Positions 9,653 to 18,023 of a DNA stretch of 64,000 bases are shown one piece after another. The notes below the pieces were generated by a model that saw only the letters and a program-made list of their open reading frames with translations, did no database searches and had not been told where the DNA came from. Made by a program: the position numbers and the translations under genes. This stretch comes from Verrucomicrobiota bacterium (lineage in GTDB: Bacteria; Verrucomicrobiota; Verrucomicrobiia; Limisphaerales; J093): NCBI GenBank assembly GCA_029556615.1, contig JAKQDD010000138.1, positions 1 to 64,000 of the forward strand. Direction: 5' to 3'. Numbering within the stretch: position 1 is the stretch's first letter; each line of letters begins with the position of its first letter.

Positions 9653-12600
9653 ATGGCGCACTCCGTGCGCCGCGCTGTTCGTATCTTCCGTCGGATTCTA
9701 GCACTGCTCCTGGGCGCCACCCTCACATCGAGTCCTGTGGCGGCGCTGGAGTTTCCAGGGCCGGCCCCTGGCGCTGCGCAGGCCAGCAGCTCGAACGGTC
9801 TCTTCACGCTTGAAAACACCGTGCTCGCCGCGAGTTGGATGGTAACGAACGGAGTGGTGCATCCGGCGGTGTTTGTCAACAAGTTCACTGGCCAGACATG
9901 GGTGCAAGACAACTCCGAGGTGTTCCGGTTGGGACGCAATTCGGCTGGGACAGTCGCCGCGTCAGCCTGTGCGCTCCTGAGCGGCCTGCAGGTGCGCGTC
10001 AGTCCACCGGATCCCGGGAGTTCGCGCCTGGGGGATCGGTTCCCCGGCCAGGAGGTTGCCGCCTCGTTCCAGGATCCTGCCAGCGGCATCCAAGTGGACT
10101 GGCGGGTTGTGTTGCGCGACGGGGCCAGTTACATCCGCCAATGCCTCACCCTTCACAGCGCGAACGCCGGCGATCACATTGACACGCTCGAACTGCTCGA
10201 TTGGGCCACCGGTGCGATGCCCTCTCAAGTCGGGACGGTGACCGGCAGCCCGGTCGTGGCCGCCCAGGTGTTCTTTGGCGGCGAGACGCCTTTTGCCGAG
10301 CCGACACTGGCAGTGAACCGTGTCCGCTTCGGCCTGTCGGCAACGTTGCCGCTGGGCGCCGGCGTCGACTACGATTTTTCGGCAGTGGCCGGGGTGTTCC
10401 CCTCCGGTCAGAGGCGGCGTGGTTTTCTTTACTACCTCGAGCGGGAACGAGCCATGCCCTACCAACCGCTGCTCCACTACAACTCATGGCTGCAGACGTT
10501 CCAGAACGTCAACGAGGCCGTGATGCTGAATTCCATCAGGATCTGCGAACTGGAGATGCGCCAGCGCCGCGGCGTCGGTCTGGCCTCGTACGTCATGGAC
10601 GACGGCTGGGACAGTCCCTACCTCGGCTTTTGGGCCGTTGACACCAACAAGTTCCCGCATACGTTCGACCTCCTGCGGGACACGGTGGTCGCCAACGGAA
10701 CGCATCTCGGCATCTGGATCTCGCCGCTGGGCGGTTACCGATGGCAGGCGCAGCGGATTCAGGCTGCCATCGACGAGGGCTTGATTACAACCCAACTCGA
10801 TCTCTCGATCCCTGCCTACTACAAGTGGTGGACCAACCGGTGCGCGACGTTCCTCCTGAACCACGCGATGAACTACTTCAAATGGGACAATGCCGGCGAG
10901 GGCATCACGCCGCACTTCATGGCGCTCCTGCGCTCGGCCAAAGTCCTGCGGGAGTATTCGCCCGGCCTCTTCATCAACGTGACGGTGGGCACCTGGCCGT
11001 CGCCGTTCTGGTTGAACCACGTCGACAGCACCTGGCGCGGCGGCTGGGATACGAGGTTCCAGGGTCCGGGCGACCGCCGCGAGCAGTGGATCACTTACCG
11101 GGACGCTGCGACGTGGCTCAACGTTGTCCAGGCCGCGCCGCTCTATCCGTTGAACTCCCTGATGCTGCACGGCTTCATCCACGCGGACCTCGGCGACGGC
11201 GCCCTCATTGCGCAAGCCGAGGCCGATTTGCGCCATCAGGCGCGGACGTTCTTCGGTTCGGGCCTTAACCTGCAGGAGCTTTACCTCACGCCATCCATCC
11301 TGAACTCCAACCAGTGGAATCAACTGGCCGAGGCCGCGACCTGGGCCCGCACGAATGCCGGCGTGCTGGTCGACACGCATTGGGTGGGCGGCGATCCGAA
11401 TCAGACGAATGTCTACGGCTGGGCCGCCTGGACTCCCCAACACGGCCTGCTCGTCCTGCGCAATCCCTCGGACCAAACCAACTCGATCTCTCTCGACATC
11501 GGCACCGCCTTCGAACTGCCAATCGACGCTCCCGTGCACTACACGCTGTCCGCGGCCTATGGGGACCAGCGCCCCACTCTCGGCCCGATGCGGGCGGGAC
11601 GACCGATCGACCTCATGCTGCAGCCCTTCGAGGTGCTCGTGTTCGACGCCTGGCCCGCAGCCGATGTGCCGGAACCGCCGTTTGTGACTCGTCAACCCGC
11701 ATCCGTGGCCCGCTACGTCGGTGGCAACGCCCGCTTCGAGGTCACTGCGGTGGGCATGGCTCCGCTCGACTTCCAGTGGCGCTTCAACGGCACGCCCATC
11801 CCTTCGGCCACGAATGTTGCGCTGGAGCTCGACAACCTCGATTACGCGTCCGCCGGTGCTTACGCCGCGACGGTGAGCAATGGGCTCGGCAACACGAACA
11901 GCGCTTCCGCCACGCTCACCGTGCTCACGCCGGGGGCCGCGGCTGCCGCCGTCCTGGCAGACTCCCCGGCGGCATGGTGGCGGCTCGGTGAAGGGTACGG
12001 CTCGAGGACGGTTGATGCCTCGGCAGGCCACGACGGCACGGCGTCGGGTAGCGTGACGTTCGGCGTGACCGGCGCGTTCGCGAACGACCCGGACCGTGCC
12101 ATCCACTTCGGCAGTCTGCCCGGTGCGTGCGTTGAAGTGCCGTTCGACCCGGAGTTGAATCCCCCATGCTTCACCATCGAATGCTGGGCACGCGTCACCG
12201 GCGGGGCCAATACGTTCCGTTCGCCGCTCACCTCCCGGGATGGCGCGCCCATGAGCAGCGGCTACGTCTTCTACGCGGGCGCCGACAATCTGTGGGCCTT
12301 CTGGAGCGGCAACGGCAAGAGTTCCGGGGCCGCGGCCTGGCACATCATCGCGGGACCGCCCGTGGTCTTGGGGCGCTGGGTGCATCTGGCCGGCACGTTC
12401 GATGGCACGACGAAGTCTTTCTTCGTGGACGGCGAATGCGTCGGGTCAGCCCCCACGAGCATCCCGCAGAACATCCGCCAGCCGCTGCGCATCGGCGCAG
12501 GCGCCACCGAAGGCGCCCCCAACTACTTCTTCGAGGGGGACGTGGACGAGGTCGCCGTCTACCGTCATGCGCTCCCGCCGCTCCGGATCCGGGAGCACTT

Positions 12601-12790
12601 CCTGGCTGCAGCTCTGCCGCTCACGCTTTCGGTCATCCGCAAGGCCGATGGCGTGCTCCTGACCTGGCCCGGTGGCACGCTCGAGCAAGCTGACACCGCT
12701 TCCGGCGTGTGGAACACGGTCACCCATGCCGTGTCGCCCTACTCAACGGGCTATGCCGCCCCGTCGAGGTTTTTCCGTGTCCGACGCTGA
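9653..12790 (+). CDS. Exported melibiase-like glycoside hydrolase with Ig-like and LamG domains
   Basis: A 1045-residue exported protein; a GTG at 9629 would add eight residues, but the ATG at 9653 follows a GAAGAA sequence and gives a normal signal peptide (RRAVRIFRRILALLLGA). Residues about 40-640 look like a clan GH-D (GH27/GH36/melibiase-like) barrel: YVMDDGW, a GIWISP strand, and NYFKWDNAG, in which Asp412 would be the nucleophile. The WRGGWD segment (Asp466) is a candidate acid/base. An Ig-like module follows (676-760), then a LamG/concanavalin module (about 766-980) and a C-terminal beta domain ending RFFRVRR. It probably acts on galactose-containing polysaccharide outside the cytoplasm. 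The gene lies 28 bp before a second GH36-like gene, suggesting an operon. The fold is likely; substrate is unknown. Confidence 0.8.
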   Translation: MAHSVRRAVRIFRRILALLLGATLTSSPVAALEFPGPAPGAAQASSSNGLFTLENTVLAASWMVTNGVVHPAVFVNKFTGQTWVQDNSEVFRLGRNSAGTVAASACALLSGLQVRVSPPDPGSSRLGDRFPGQEVAASFQDPASGIQVDWRVVLRDGASYIRQCLTLHSANAGDHIDTLELLDWATGAMPSQVGTVTGSPVVAAQVFFGGETPFAEPTLAVNRVRFGLSATLPLGAGVDYDFSAVAGVFPSGQRRRGFLYYLERERAMPYQPLLHYNSWLQTFQNVNEAVMLNSIRICELEMRQRRGVGLASYVMDDGWDSPYLGFWAVDTNKFPHTFDLLRDTVVANGTHLGIWISPLGGYRWQAQRIQAAIDEGLITTQLDLSIPAYYKWWTNRCATFLLNHAMNYFKWDNAGEGITPHFMALLRSAKVLREYSPGLFINVTVGTWPSPFWLNHVDSTWRGGWDTRFQGPGDRREQWITYRDAATWLNVVQAAPLYPLNSLMLHGFIHADLGDGALIAQAEADLRHQARTFFGSGLNLQELYLTPSILNSNQWNQLAEAATWARTNAGVLVDTHWVGGDPNQTNVYGWAAWTPQHGLLVLRNPSDQTNSISLDIGTAFELPIDAPVHYTLSAAYGDQRPTLGPMRAGRPIDLMLQPFEVLVFDAWPAADVPEPPFVTRQPASVARYVGGNARFEVTAVGMAPLDFQWRFNGTPIPSATNVALELDNLDYASAGAYAATVSNGLGNTNSASATLTVLTPGAAAAAVLADSPAAWWRLGEGYGSRTVDASAGHDGTASGSVTFGVTGAFANDPDRAIHFGSLPGACVEVPFDPELNPPCFTIECWARVTGGANTFRSPLTSRDGAPMSSGYVFYAGADNLWAFWSGNGKSSGAAAWHIIAGPPVVLGRWVHLAGTFDGTTKSFFVDGECVGSAPTSIPQNIRQPLRIGAGATEGAPNYFFEGDVDEVAVYRHALPPLRIREHFLAAALPLTLSVIRKADGVLLTWPGGTLEQADTASGVWNTVTHAVSPYSTGYAAPSRFFRVRR

Positions 12791-12818
12791 CCTCGTCGCT
12801 CAATCCCCCAGACATCCT

Positions 12819-15800
12819 GTGAGCGGGCAATCCAAACGCGGTGCCACCATCAGCGTCGCTCTTCAACTGCTCTGGGGACCTGCGTTTGCCCTCTCCCTTG
12901 TCGCGGACTCGGGGCCGGCCGCCAGGACCTTCAACCTCGAGGACGACTTCTCCCTGGTGGAGAACCGCCAAAGCTCCACGTGGTCGTACCGGTGTCAACG
13001 GGATGCCACACCCAACAACCTGGTCCGAGACGGACACTATGAACTTCTGGCGGAGCGCTCGGTCAATTCCGCCTGGTTGGTCGGAATGCGGGGCTGGATG
13101 GAGGATACCGACAATGGATGGAACCCTGGGCTCCCGGAATTGCCCTCGGTGACCCGCAATGTCACCGATGCCACCGTCACGAGTTACAACTACACGTTCA
13201 GTCAAAGGCCTGGTGCCGTTTTCACCGCCAAGCCGGGTCAGGTTGTGCTGCACCCCGACGTGGCGCAGATTGCCGTCGTCAGCTGGCTGGCGCCCAGAGA
13301 CGGTTGCGTCAACGTGTCGTTTGAGTTCAGCGATGCTGACCCCACAGCAGGCAACGGTGTCTGCTGGTTTGTCGACAAGGGGGGCGCGGAGGGATGCCTG
13401 GCAGGGGGTTGCCTCGAGTCCGGCGGCACCAGCGGATTCCGTGGCCTGGCCAACGTTCCGGTGGCAGCCGGTGACCGGCTCCACTTCATCGTCGACCCCA
13501 AAGGAGCGTCGGTGAACGACGTCGCCTGTGACTCAACCCGGTTGTGGGCGGAAATCACGTACCTTCCGACATTTGATTTCGAGCGGGACTTCCCGACGAC
13601 CATCAACACTTGCGACAGCGCCTGGTCTTATCGCTATGGCGATGCCGACGCGGATGGGAGACTGGTCCGGAACGGCGATTATCGACTGTTGCCGGATCGC
13701 ACCACGAATGCCGCAGGCTTCCCGGGGGCAGTGGGCTGGAGCCATGCCGGCAACCCGCTGGATCCGGGCTTGCCCATCGTGGCCATGAACCTGTCGGACG
13801 TGCCGTCCATCACCAGTGACGGACAGATTCCTCCGCAGCAGAGCGTCCTGGAAGCAAGCCCGGCGCAGCTGGTAGCCGTGAGCTGGCTGGCACCTTCCAA
13901 CGGGATGGTGCAGGTCGAGTACCGCTTTTCCAACCTGACGACCCGCTCCGCTAGCCATGGCTTGCTCTGGTATGTCGATCAGGGGACGGCATCCGGCACG
14001 CTGGCGGATGGCAGTCTTGCCAGCGGAGGCGACACGGGCTGGCAGTCTGTTCCGTGCGTCAACGTGATCGCTGGGGACTGCATTCACTTCATCGTGACGG
14101 GGGACGGACAACACCGCAGCGACCTGGCGCGGCTGATGGCAAACGTCACGTATGTCACGAACTACGACTTCGAGCGTGACTTCCGACCGGGCGACAACAC
14201 GCCGAACAGCCTGTGGTCTTGTCGCTTTCAGAGCAACGGGATCCCGAACAACCTCGTTCGCGACGGTGATTACGAATTGCTGCCCGTTGGGGTGACAAAC
14301 CTCGAGGGCTGCGTGGGGTGGAGAGTCTCAGGGACCATACCGACGGTGCTCGTGAACAGGGAAAGCGCCGTGGCGACCCTGTGGAATACCGGGCTGTATC
14401 CCCACTCGAGCCTGATTCACCCGGGTACAGATCAGATCGTGTTGACCGCCTGGCGGGCGCCCATGGAGGGTTGGGTGCAGGTGGACTTCCGCTTCGCAGA
14501 TCACGACAACGCCGGGGGCGACGGCGTCTGTTGGTACGTCGAGCGGAACAGCAGCGAAGACACCCTCGCCTCGGGCACGATCGACAACGGAGGTGACACC
14601 ACCTGCCGCAAGGTCTCCTGGGTGAAGGTCAGGGAGGGAGACCGCATCAACTTCATCGTCCATCCTGGGAGGGACTGCGCCTACGATTCGACCCGGCTAT
14701 CAGCACGGATCACCTACCTGCCCCCTTTGTGCGTCGTGATGGACAGGCGATACGCGTCCGGCATCCGCGTCACGTGGCCCGCCAGCGTGCCGCAGGATCT
14801 TCTGGCTCTCCACGTTGCGCCGACTACCTTCGGACCGTGGACCGAAATCCCAGGCGTCCTTTGTCCCTTGGAAGGCACGGAACGAGTGTGGCGTGAGCCC
14901 GGTCATGAGGCCGCAAGGTATTACCGGCTTGGCGGCACGTCGCGCCAGCGTCCGGCCATGCCCATGGACGGCACCCTGAAGGCGCTGGCCTCTGACGCAG
15001 CGGGCTTTTCGCCTTTTGACCTCCAGCTCGACGGTTGCAGTTTCCAGGGTTGGCTGGCTGGTGCCTTTCCTTCCCGGACTCTGCATACCAACGACCACGG
15101 CAGTATTGTCATCACGCAGCAATGGCTCGGCGCCGACGGTCTTGAAATCACCTGCGAAGCTGCACGCCAACCTGGATTTGATGCGGTCGAATGGGTGTTG
15201 TTCTTCCGCAACACCGGCACAGATGATTCGCGGTTGTTGGAAGACATCCAAGCCCTGGATCTAGTGTGTGAAGCGCCGAACGGTTTCAACGTCATCGTGC
15301 ACGGAGCGGCAGGAGGGCTGCAGGCACTCGAGGCCTTCAGGCCGTTCGAATACGATCTTTCCCTGGTACCCATCGTGGCCCTTGGCGCCGCGGGAGGGAG
15401 ATCAAGTGGCCGTCATCTGCCCTTCTGGAACCTCGAGTCCAACGGACGCGGCCTCGTGTTCGGCGTTGGCTGGTCCGGCCAGTGGAAGGCGACGATCGAG
15501 CGAATCGGCGTCAACCACGTCCGCCTGCGCGCAGGCCAGGAAACCACCCGGCTGCGCCTGCGCCCCGGCGAACGCATCCGATCTCCACGCATCCTGGCTC
15601 TGGCGTATCAGGGGGAACCCCAGCGGGGACAGAACCTGCTTCGGCGCTATCTCGCCCGCCATGTTCTTCCCCAACACGACGGCGGACGACCGCCCCCGCA
15701 AGTCCAATTCAACACGGCCGCTGCGGATCGCGGCAAGGTGGGCGGGGCGGCGGTTCGCGAAACGCGCTTGATCGGGATTATGAACGCATACGCCCCGCTT

Positions 15801-16886
15801 GGAGTCGAACAACTCGTCCTCGATGCTCCATGGAGCGGCAACACCAATCTGCCGCCGTACTGGTACTTCAGCGCCGGCACATGGGTCCCACGTGCAGATC
15901 TCTTCCCCAACGGCTTCTCGGCCGCGGGTCAAGTGGCCGAGAACGCTGGCATCCGATTCGGGCTATGGTTCGAGCCGGAACGCGTCCACCACGCCACCGA
16001 CCTCGAAGTGCAGCATCCTGAATGGCTCTTGCGCATGGGCAGGGACGACAGTCTGCTCGACCTGGGTCTGCCAGAGGTGCGACGCTGGGTCGTCAGCATG
16101 ATCAGCAACTACGTGGCCAGCGTTCCGCTCGGCTATGTGAAACAGGATTTCAATCTCGAACCGCTCGGTTTCTGGCAGCGAGCCGACGCGCCAGAACGCC
16201 AAGGCATGAATGAGATACGCCATGTCGAAGGCCTTTATGAAACCCTGGACGAACTGCGGGCGCTCTTCCCGTCCGCAGTCTTCGAAGGCTGTGCCAGCGG
16301 GGGCCGGCGCATCGATCTCGAAAGCATGAGGCGCTACGATCTTTTCCTCAAAAGCGACGCGCGATTCGGCAGCACTCCCAGCCAATGCCATCTCCATGGC
16401 GCAAACTTGTTTCTGCCCAGCGGGTGCATTCTCAGTCCGTTGCAGGAGCTCCAGGAAGATCCTTATGCCTTCCGGAGCGCGATGGGCAGCGCCTTGATGT
16501 TGGCGTGGGATCCTACGAGGACGAACTTCAACGCCGCATTGGCGAGCGATCAGATCGCCGCTTTCAAGGCGCTGCGGCACCTGTTTGAGGGCGACTTCTA
16601 TCCATTGCTCGAGTATTCCACCGGCGAGAACGTCTGGAGCGCCGTGCAGTTCCACCGGGAAGACCTCGATGCGGGGTGTGCGTTGCTCTTCCGTCGCACC
16701 CATAGTGCCCAGCCGTTTGCCGACATCAACTTACGAGGCCTGTCCCCCACGGTGGACTACGAGCTTCTCGTCGTTGACACCGGTGAAGTCCACAAAGGGA
16801 CCGGTCAGCAGCTTGCCCAGCCGATCCGCGTCTGGATCACCAATGCGCCAGGTTCGTCACTCTTGCAGTATCATCGAATGCCGTAA
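12819..16886 (+). CDS. Exported GH36 alpha-galactosidase-like enzyme with three N-terminal repeats
   Basis: About 1355 residues from a GTG at 12819, chosen because it gives a signal peptide (SKRGA then a hydrophobic run) and avoids overlap with the preceding gene; GTG at 12777 is possible. Three tandem repeats of roughly 185-215 residues follow (about 37-250, 251-448, 449-634), each opening with a variant of FDFERDF and SLWSYR and containing VSWLAP, SGGDTG and GDRIHFIV-type motifs; they look like beta-sandwich binding modules. The GH36 part (about 700-1350) carries FGLWFEPERV, the nucleophile motif YVKQDFN (Asp1110), FEGCASGGRRID and LFLKSD (Asp1180, acid/base). The usual KWD is KQD here. Predicted exo-alpha-galactosidase; specificity not provable from sequence. 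Confidence 0.85.
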   Translation: MSGQSKRGATISVALQLLWGPAFALSLVADSGPAARTFNLEDDFSLVENRQSSTWSYRCQRDATPNNLVRDGHYELLAERSVNSAWLVGMRGWMEDTDNGWNPGLPELPSVTRNVTDATVTSYNYTFSQRPGAVFTAKPGQVVLHPDVAQIAVVSWLAPRDGCVNVSFEFSDADPTAGNGVCWFVDKGGAEGCLAGGCLESGGTSGFRGLANVPVAAGDRLHFIVDPKGASVNDVACDSTRLWAEITYLPTFDFERDFPTTINTCDSAWSYRYGDADADGRLVRNGDYRLLPDRTTNAAGFPGAVGWSHAGNPLDPGLPIVAMNLSDVPSITSDGQIPPQQSVLEASPAQLVAVSWLAPSNGMVQVEYRFSNLTTRSASHGLLWYVDQGTASGTLADGSLASGGDTGWQSVPCVNVIAGDCIHFIVTGDGQHRSDLARLMANVTYVTNYDFERDFRPGDNTPNSLWSCRFQSNGIPNNLVRDGDYELLPVGVTNLEGCVGWRVSGTIPTVLVNRESAVATLWNTGLYPHSSLIHPGTDQIVLTAWRAPMEGWVQVDFRFADHDNAGGDGVCWYVERNSSEDTLASGTIDNGGDTTCRKVSWVKVREGDRINFIVHPGRDCAYDSTRLSARITYLPPLCVVMDRRYASGIRVTWPASVPQDLLALHVAPTTFGPWTEIPGVLCPLEGTERVWREPGHEAARYYRLGGTSRQRPAMPMDGTLKALASDAAGFSPFDLQLDGCSFQGWLAGAFPSRTLHTNDHGSIVITQQWLGADGLEITCEAARQPGFDAVEWVLFFRNTGTDDSRLLEDIQALDLVCEAPNGFNVIVHGAAGGLQALEAFRPFEYDLSLVPIVALGAAGGRSSGRHLPFWNLESNGRGLVFGVGWSGQWKATIERIGVNHVRLRAGQETTRLRLRPGERIRSPRILALAYQGEPQRGQNLLRRYLARHVLPQHDGGRPPPQVQFNTAAADRGKVGGAAVRETRLIGIMNAYAPLGVEQLVLDAPWSGNTNLPPYWYFSAGTWVPRADLFPNGFSAAGQVAENAGIRFGLWFEPERVHHATDLEVQHPEWLLRMGRDDSLLDLGLPEVRRWVVSMISNYVASVPLGYVKQDFNLEPLGFWQRADAPERQGMNEIRHVEGLYETLDELRALFPSAVFEGCASGGRRIDLESMRRYDLFLKSDARFGSTPSQCHLHGANLFLPSGCILSPLQELQEDPYAFRSAMGSALMLAWDPTRTNFNAALASDQIAAFKALRHLFEGDFYPLLEYSTGENVWSAVQFHREDLDAGCALLFRRTHSAQPFADINLRGLSPTVDYELLVVDTGEVHKGTGQQLAQPIRVWITNAPGSSLLQYHRMP

Positions 16887-16900
16887 AAAGCCTGTCCCTC

Positions 16901-17671
16901 TCACACGGAGGAGAGGCCGCCATCCAGACGGAGCACTTGCCCGCAAATGAAGTCGCTCGCGGAGGACGCCAGGAAGAGCACGAGGTCGGCAACCTCGGCG
17001 GGCTCGCCAAATCGCCGAGCCGGAATGCGCGCCTTCATGGGATCGCCCTTGGCTGGTTCTCCCCAGACCTGCCGGCCCATGGCGGTCAGAATCACGGTCG
17101 GCGCCACCGCGTTCGCCTGGATGTTGAATCGTGCCCACTCGGCCGCCATGGCCTGAGTGAGCAGGTTCAGCCCGCCCTTGGACGCCGAGTAAGCGCCATG
17201 TCCCTCAGGAGCCAGCACGCCCGCCAGAGACGAGATGTTGATGACCTTGCCTCGACGTTGTTCGATCATCTTCGGGACCACGGTCTGTGCGAGCAGCCAC
17301 GGAGCCCGCAGGTTGACGTTCAGAGTCTCCTCCCAGTGCTCGAGTGAAGTGCCCAGCAGACTGTCGACGTGCACGACTCCCGCGTTATTGACCAGAATGT
17401 CCACAGTACCGAGAGACTCCAGCGCTTTCAGTCCGGCGACACGAGGCCCCTCGACAGTCCGGAGGTCCGCCTGAACGCTCAGACAGCGGCGCCCCTTCTT
17501 CTTCACGGCCTCCCGGGTGGCATCCAGGCCGGCGTCGTCGCGGCCTGTAATCACAAGATCGGCCCCCGCATCCGCGAATACGATGGCGATCTCGGCACCC
17601 AGACCGCGGGAGGCGCCGGTTACCAGGGCGCGTTGGTTGCTGAGGGTGATGCGATGGGTGTAGTCCGGCAT
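16901..17671 (-). CDS. SDR-family oxidoreductase
   Basis: A 256-residue classical short-chain dehydrogenase/reductase, NAD(P)-dependent, cytoplasmic. The cofactor motif TGASRGLG is at residues 18-25, NNAG near 95, and the catalytic Ser-Tyr-Lys set appears as ISSLAG and YSASK. The C-terminus ends in the usual GQVLRLDGG. I chose the ATG at 17671 because GGGAG lies 8 bases upstream and the Rossmann fold then starts at the normal distance; an in-frame ATG at 17704 would add 11 residues. It is convergent with the GH36 gene, 14 bp apart. It resembles gluconate 5-dehydrogenase or 3-oxoacyl-ACP reductase-type SDRs, and a role in sugar oxidation next to glycosidases is only a guess. Confidence 0.9.
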   Translation of the reverse strand: MPDYTHRITLSNQRALVTGASRGLGAEIAIVFADAGADLVITGRDDAGLDATREAVKKKGRRCLSVQADLRTVEGPRVAGLKALESLGTVDILVNNAGVVHVDSLLGTSLEHWEETLNVNLRAPWLLAQTVVPKMIEQRRGKVINISSLAGVLAPEGHGAYSASKGGLNLLTQAMAAEWARFNIQANAVAPTVILTAMGRQVWGEPAKGDPMKARIPARRFGEPAEVADLVLFLASSASDFICGQVLRLDGGLSSV

Positions 17672-18023
17672 GGTATGCTCTCCCTTGGTGTCCGTCGGAT
17701 TCATGGGGCTGCCGCGCCTGTCCCTCCCGCCGGCGATTCCGATGCCTGAGCCTGGCTGCCGACCCTGGCGGGTTGTAGAACTTGTCGCACCAAAGCCTGG
17801 CCAACGCAAGGCAAGACGGTCGGCCCGGATCCTCGCCTAACGCCTGTGGCTCGAACGTGCGCCATCGGCTCCTGGTGGGTTTTGGCCTTGAACGGCGCGT
17901 GCGGTGTCGGCTCCGGGGTGGCCCGCCCGCCCGCGGGCGGGCTCTATAGTGGTTGGAGGGGACGGGCCTTAGTAATCATGCCATGCTGCACCCGCCCGCC
18001 GACTCCCTACCCCTCACCACTCT
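17672..18023. other. Non-coding stretch with a dispersed repeat and an 18-bp palindrome
   Basis: No gene is apparent. The stretch holds the upstream region of the SDR gene, the 84-bp repeat (17845-17928) and a perfect palindrome GCCCGCCCG/CGGGCGGGC at 17925-17942, which directly abuts the repeat and could mark its right boundary. Confidence 0.6.
17845..17928 (+). repeat. 84-bp dispersed repeat, copy 1
   Basis: Nearly identical over its whole length to 25142-25225: TGTGGC, CGAACGT, CGCCATCGGCTCCTGGTGGG, then CCTTG, CGGCGCGTGCGGTG and GTGGCCCGCCC. Differences are single substitutions and 1-2 base indels. No coding potential is conserved, so it is a non-coding mobile or structural repeat. Confidence 0.75.
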
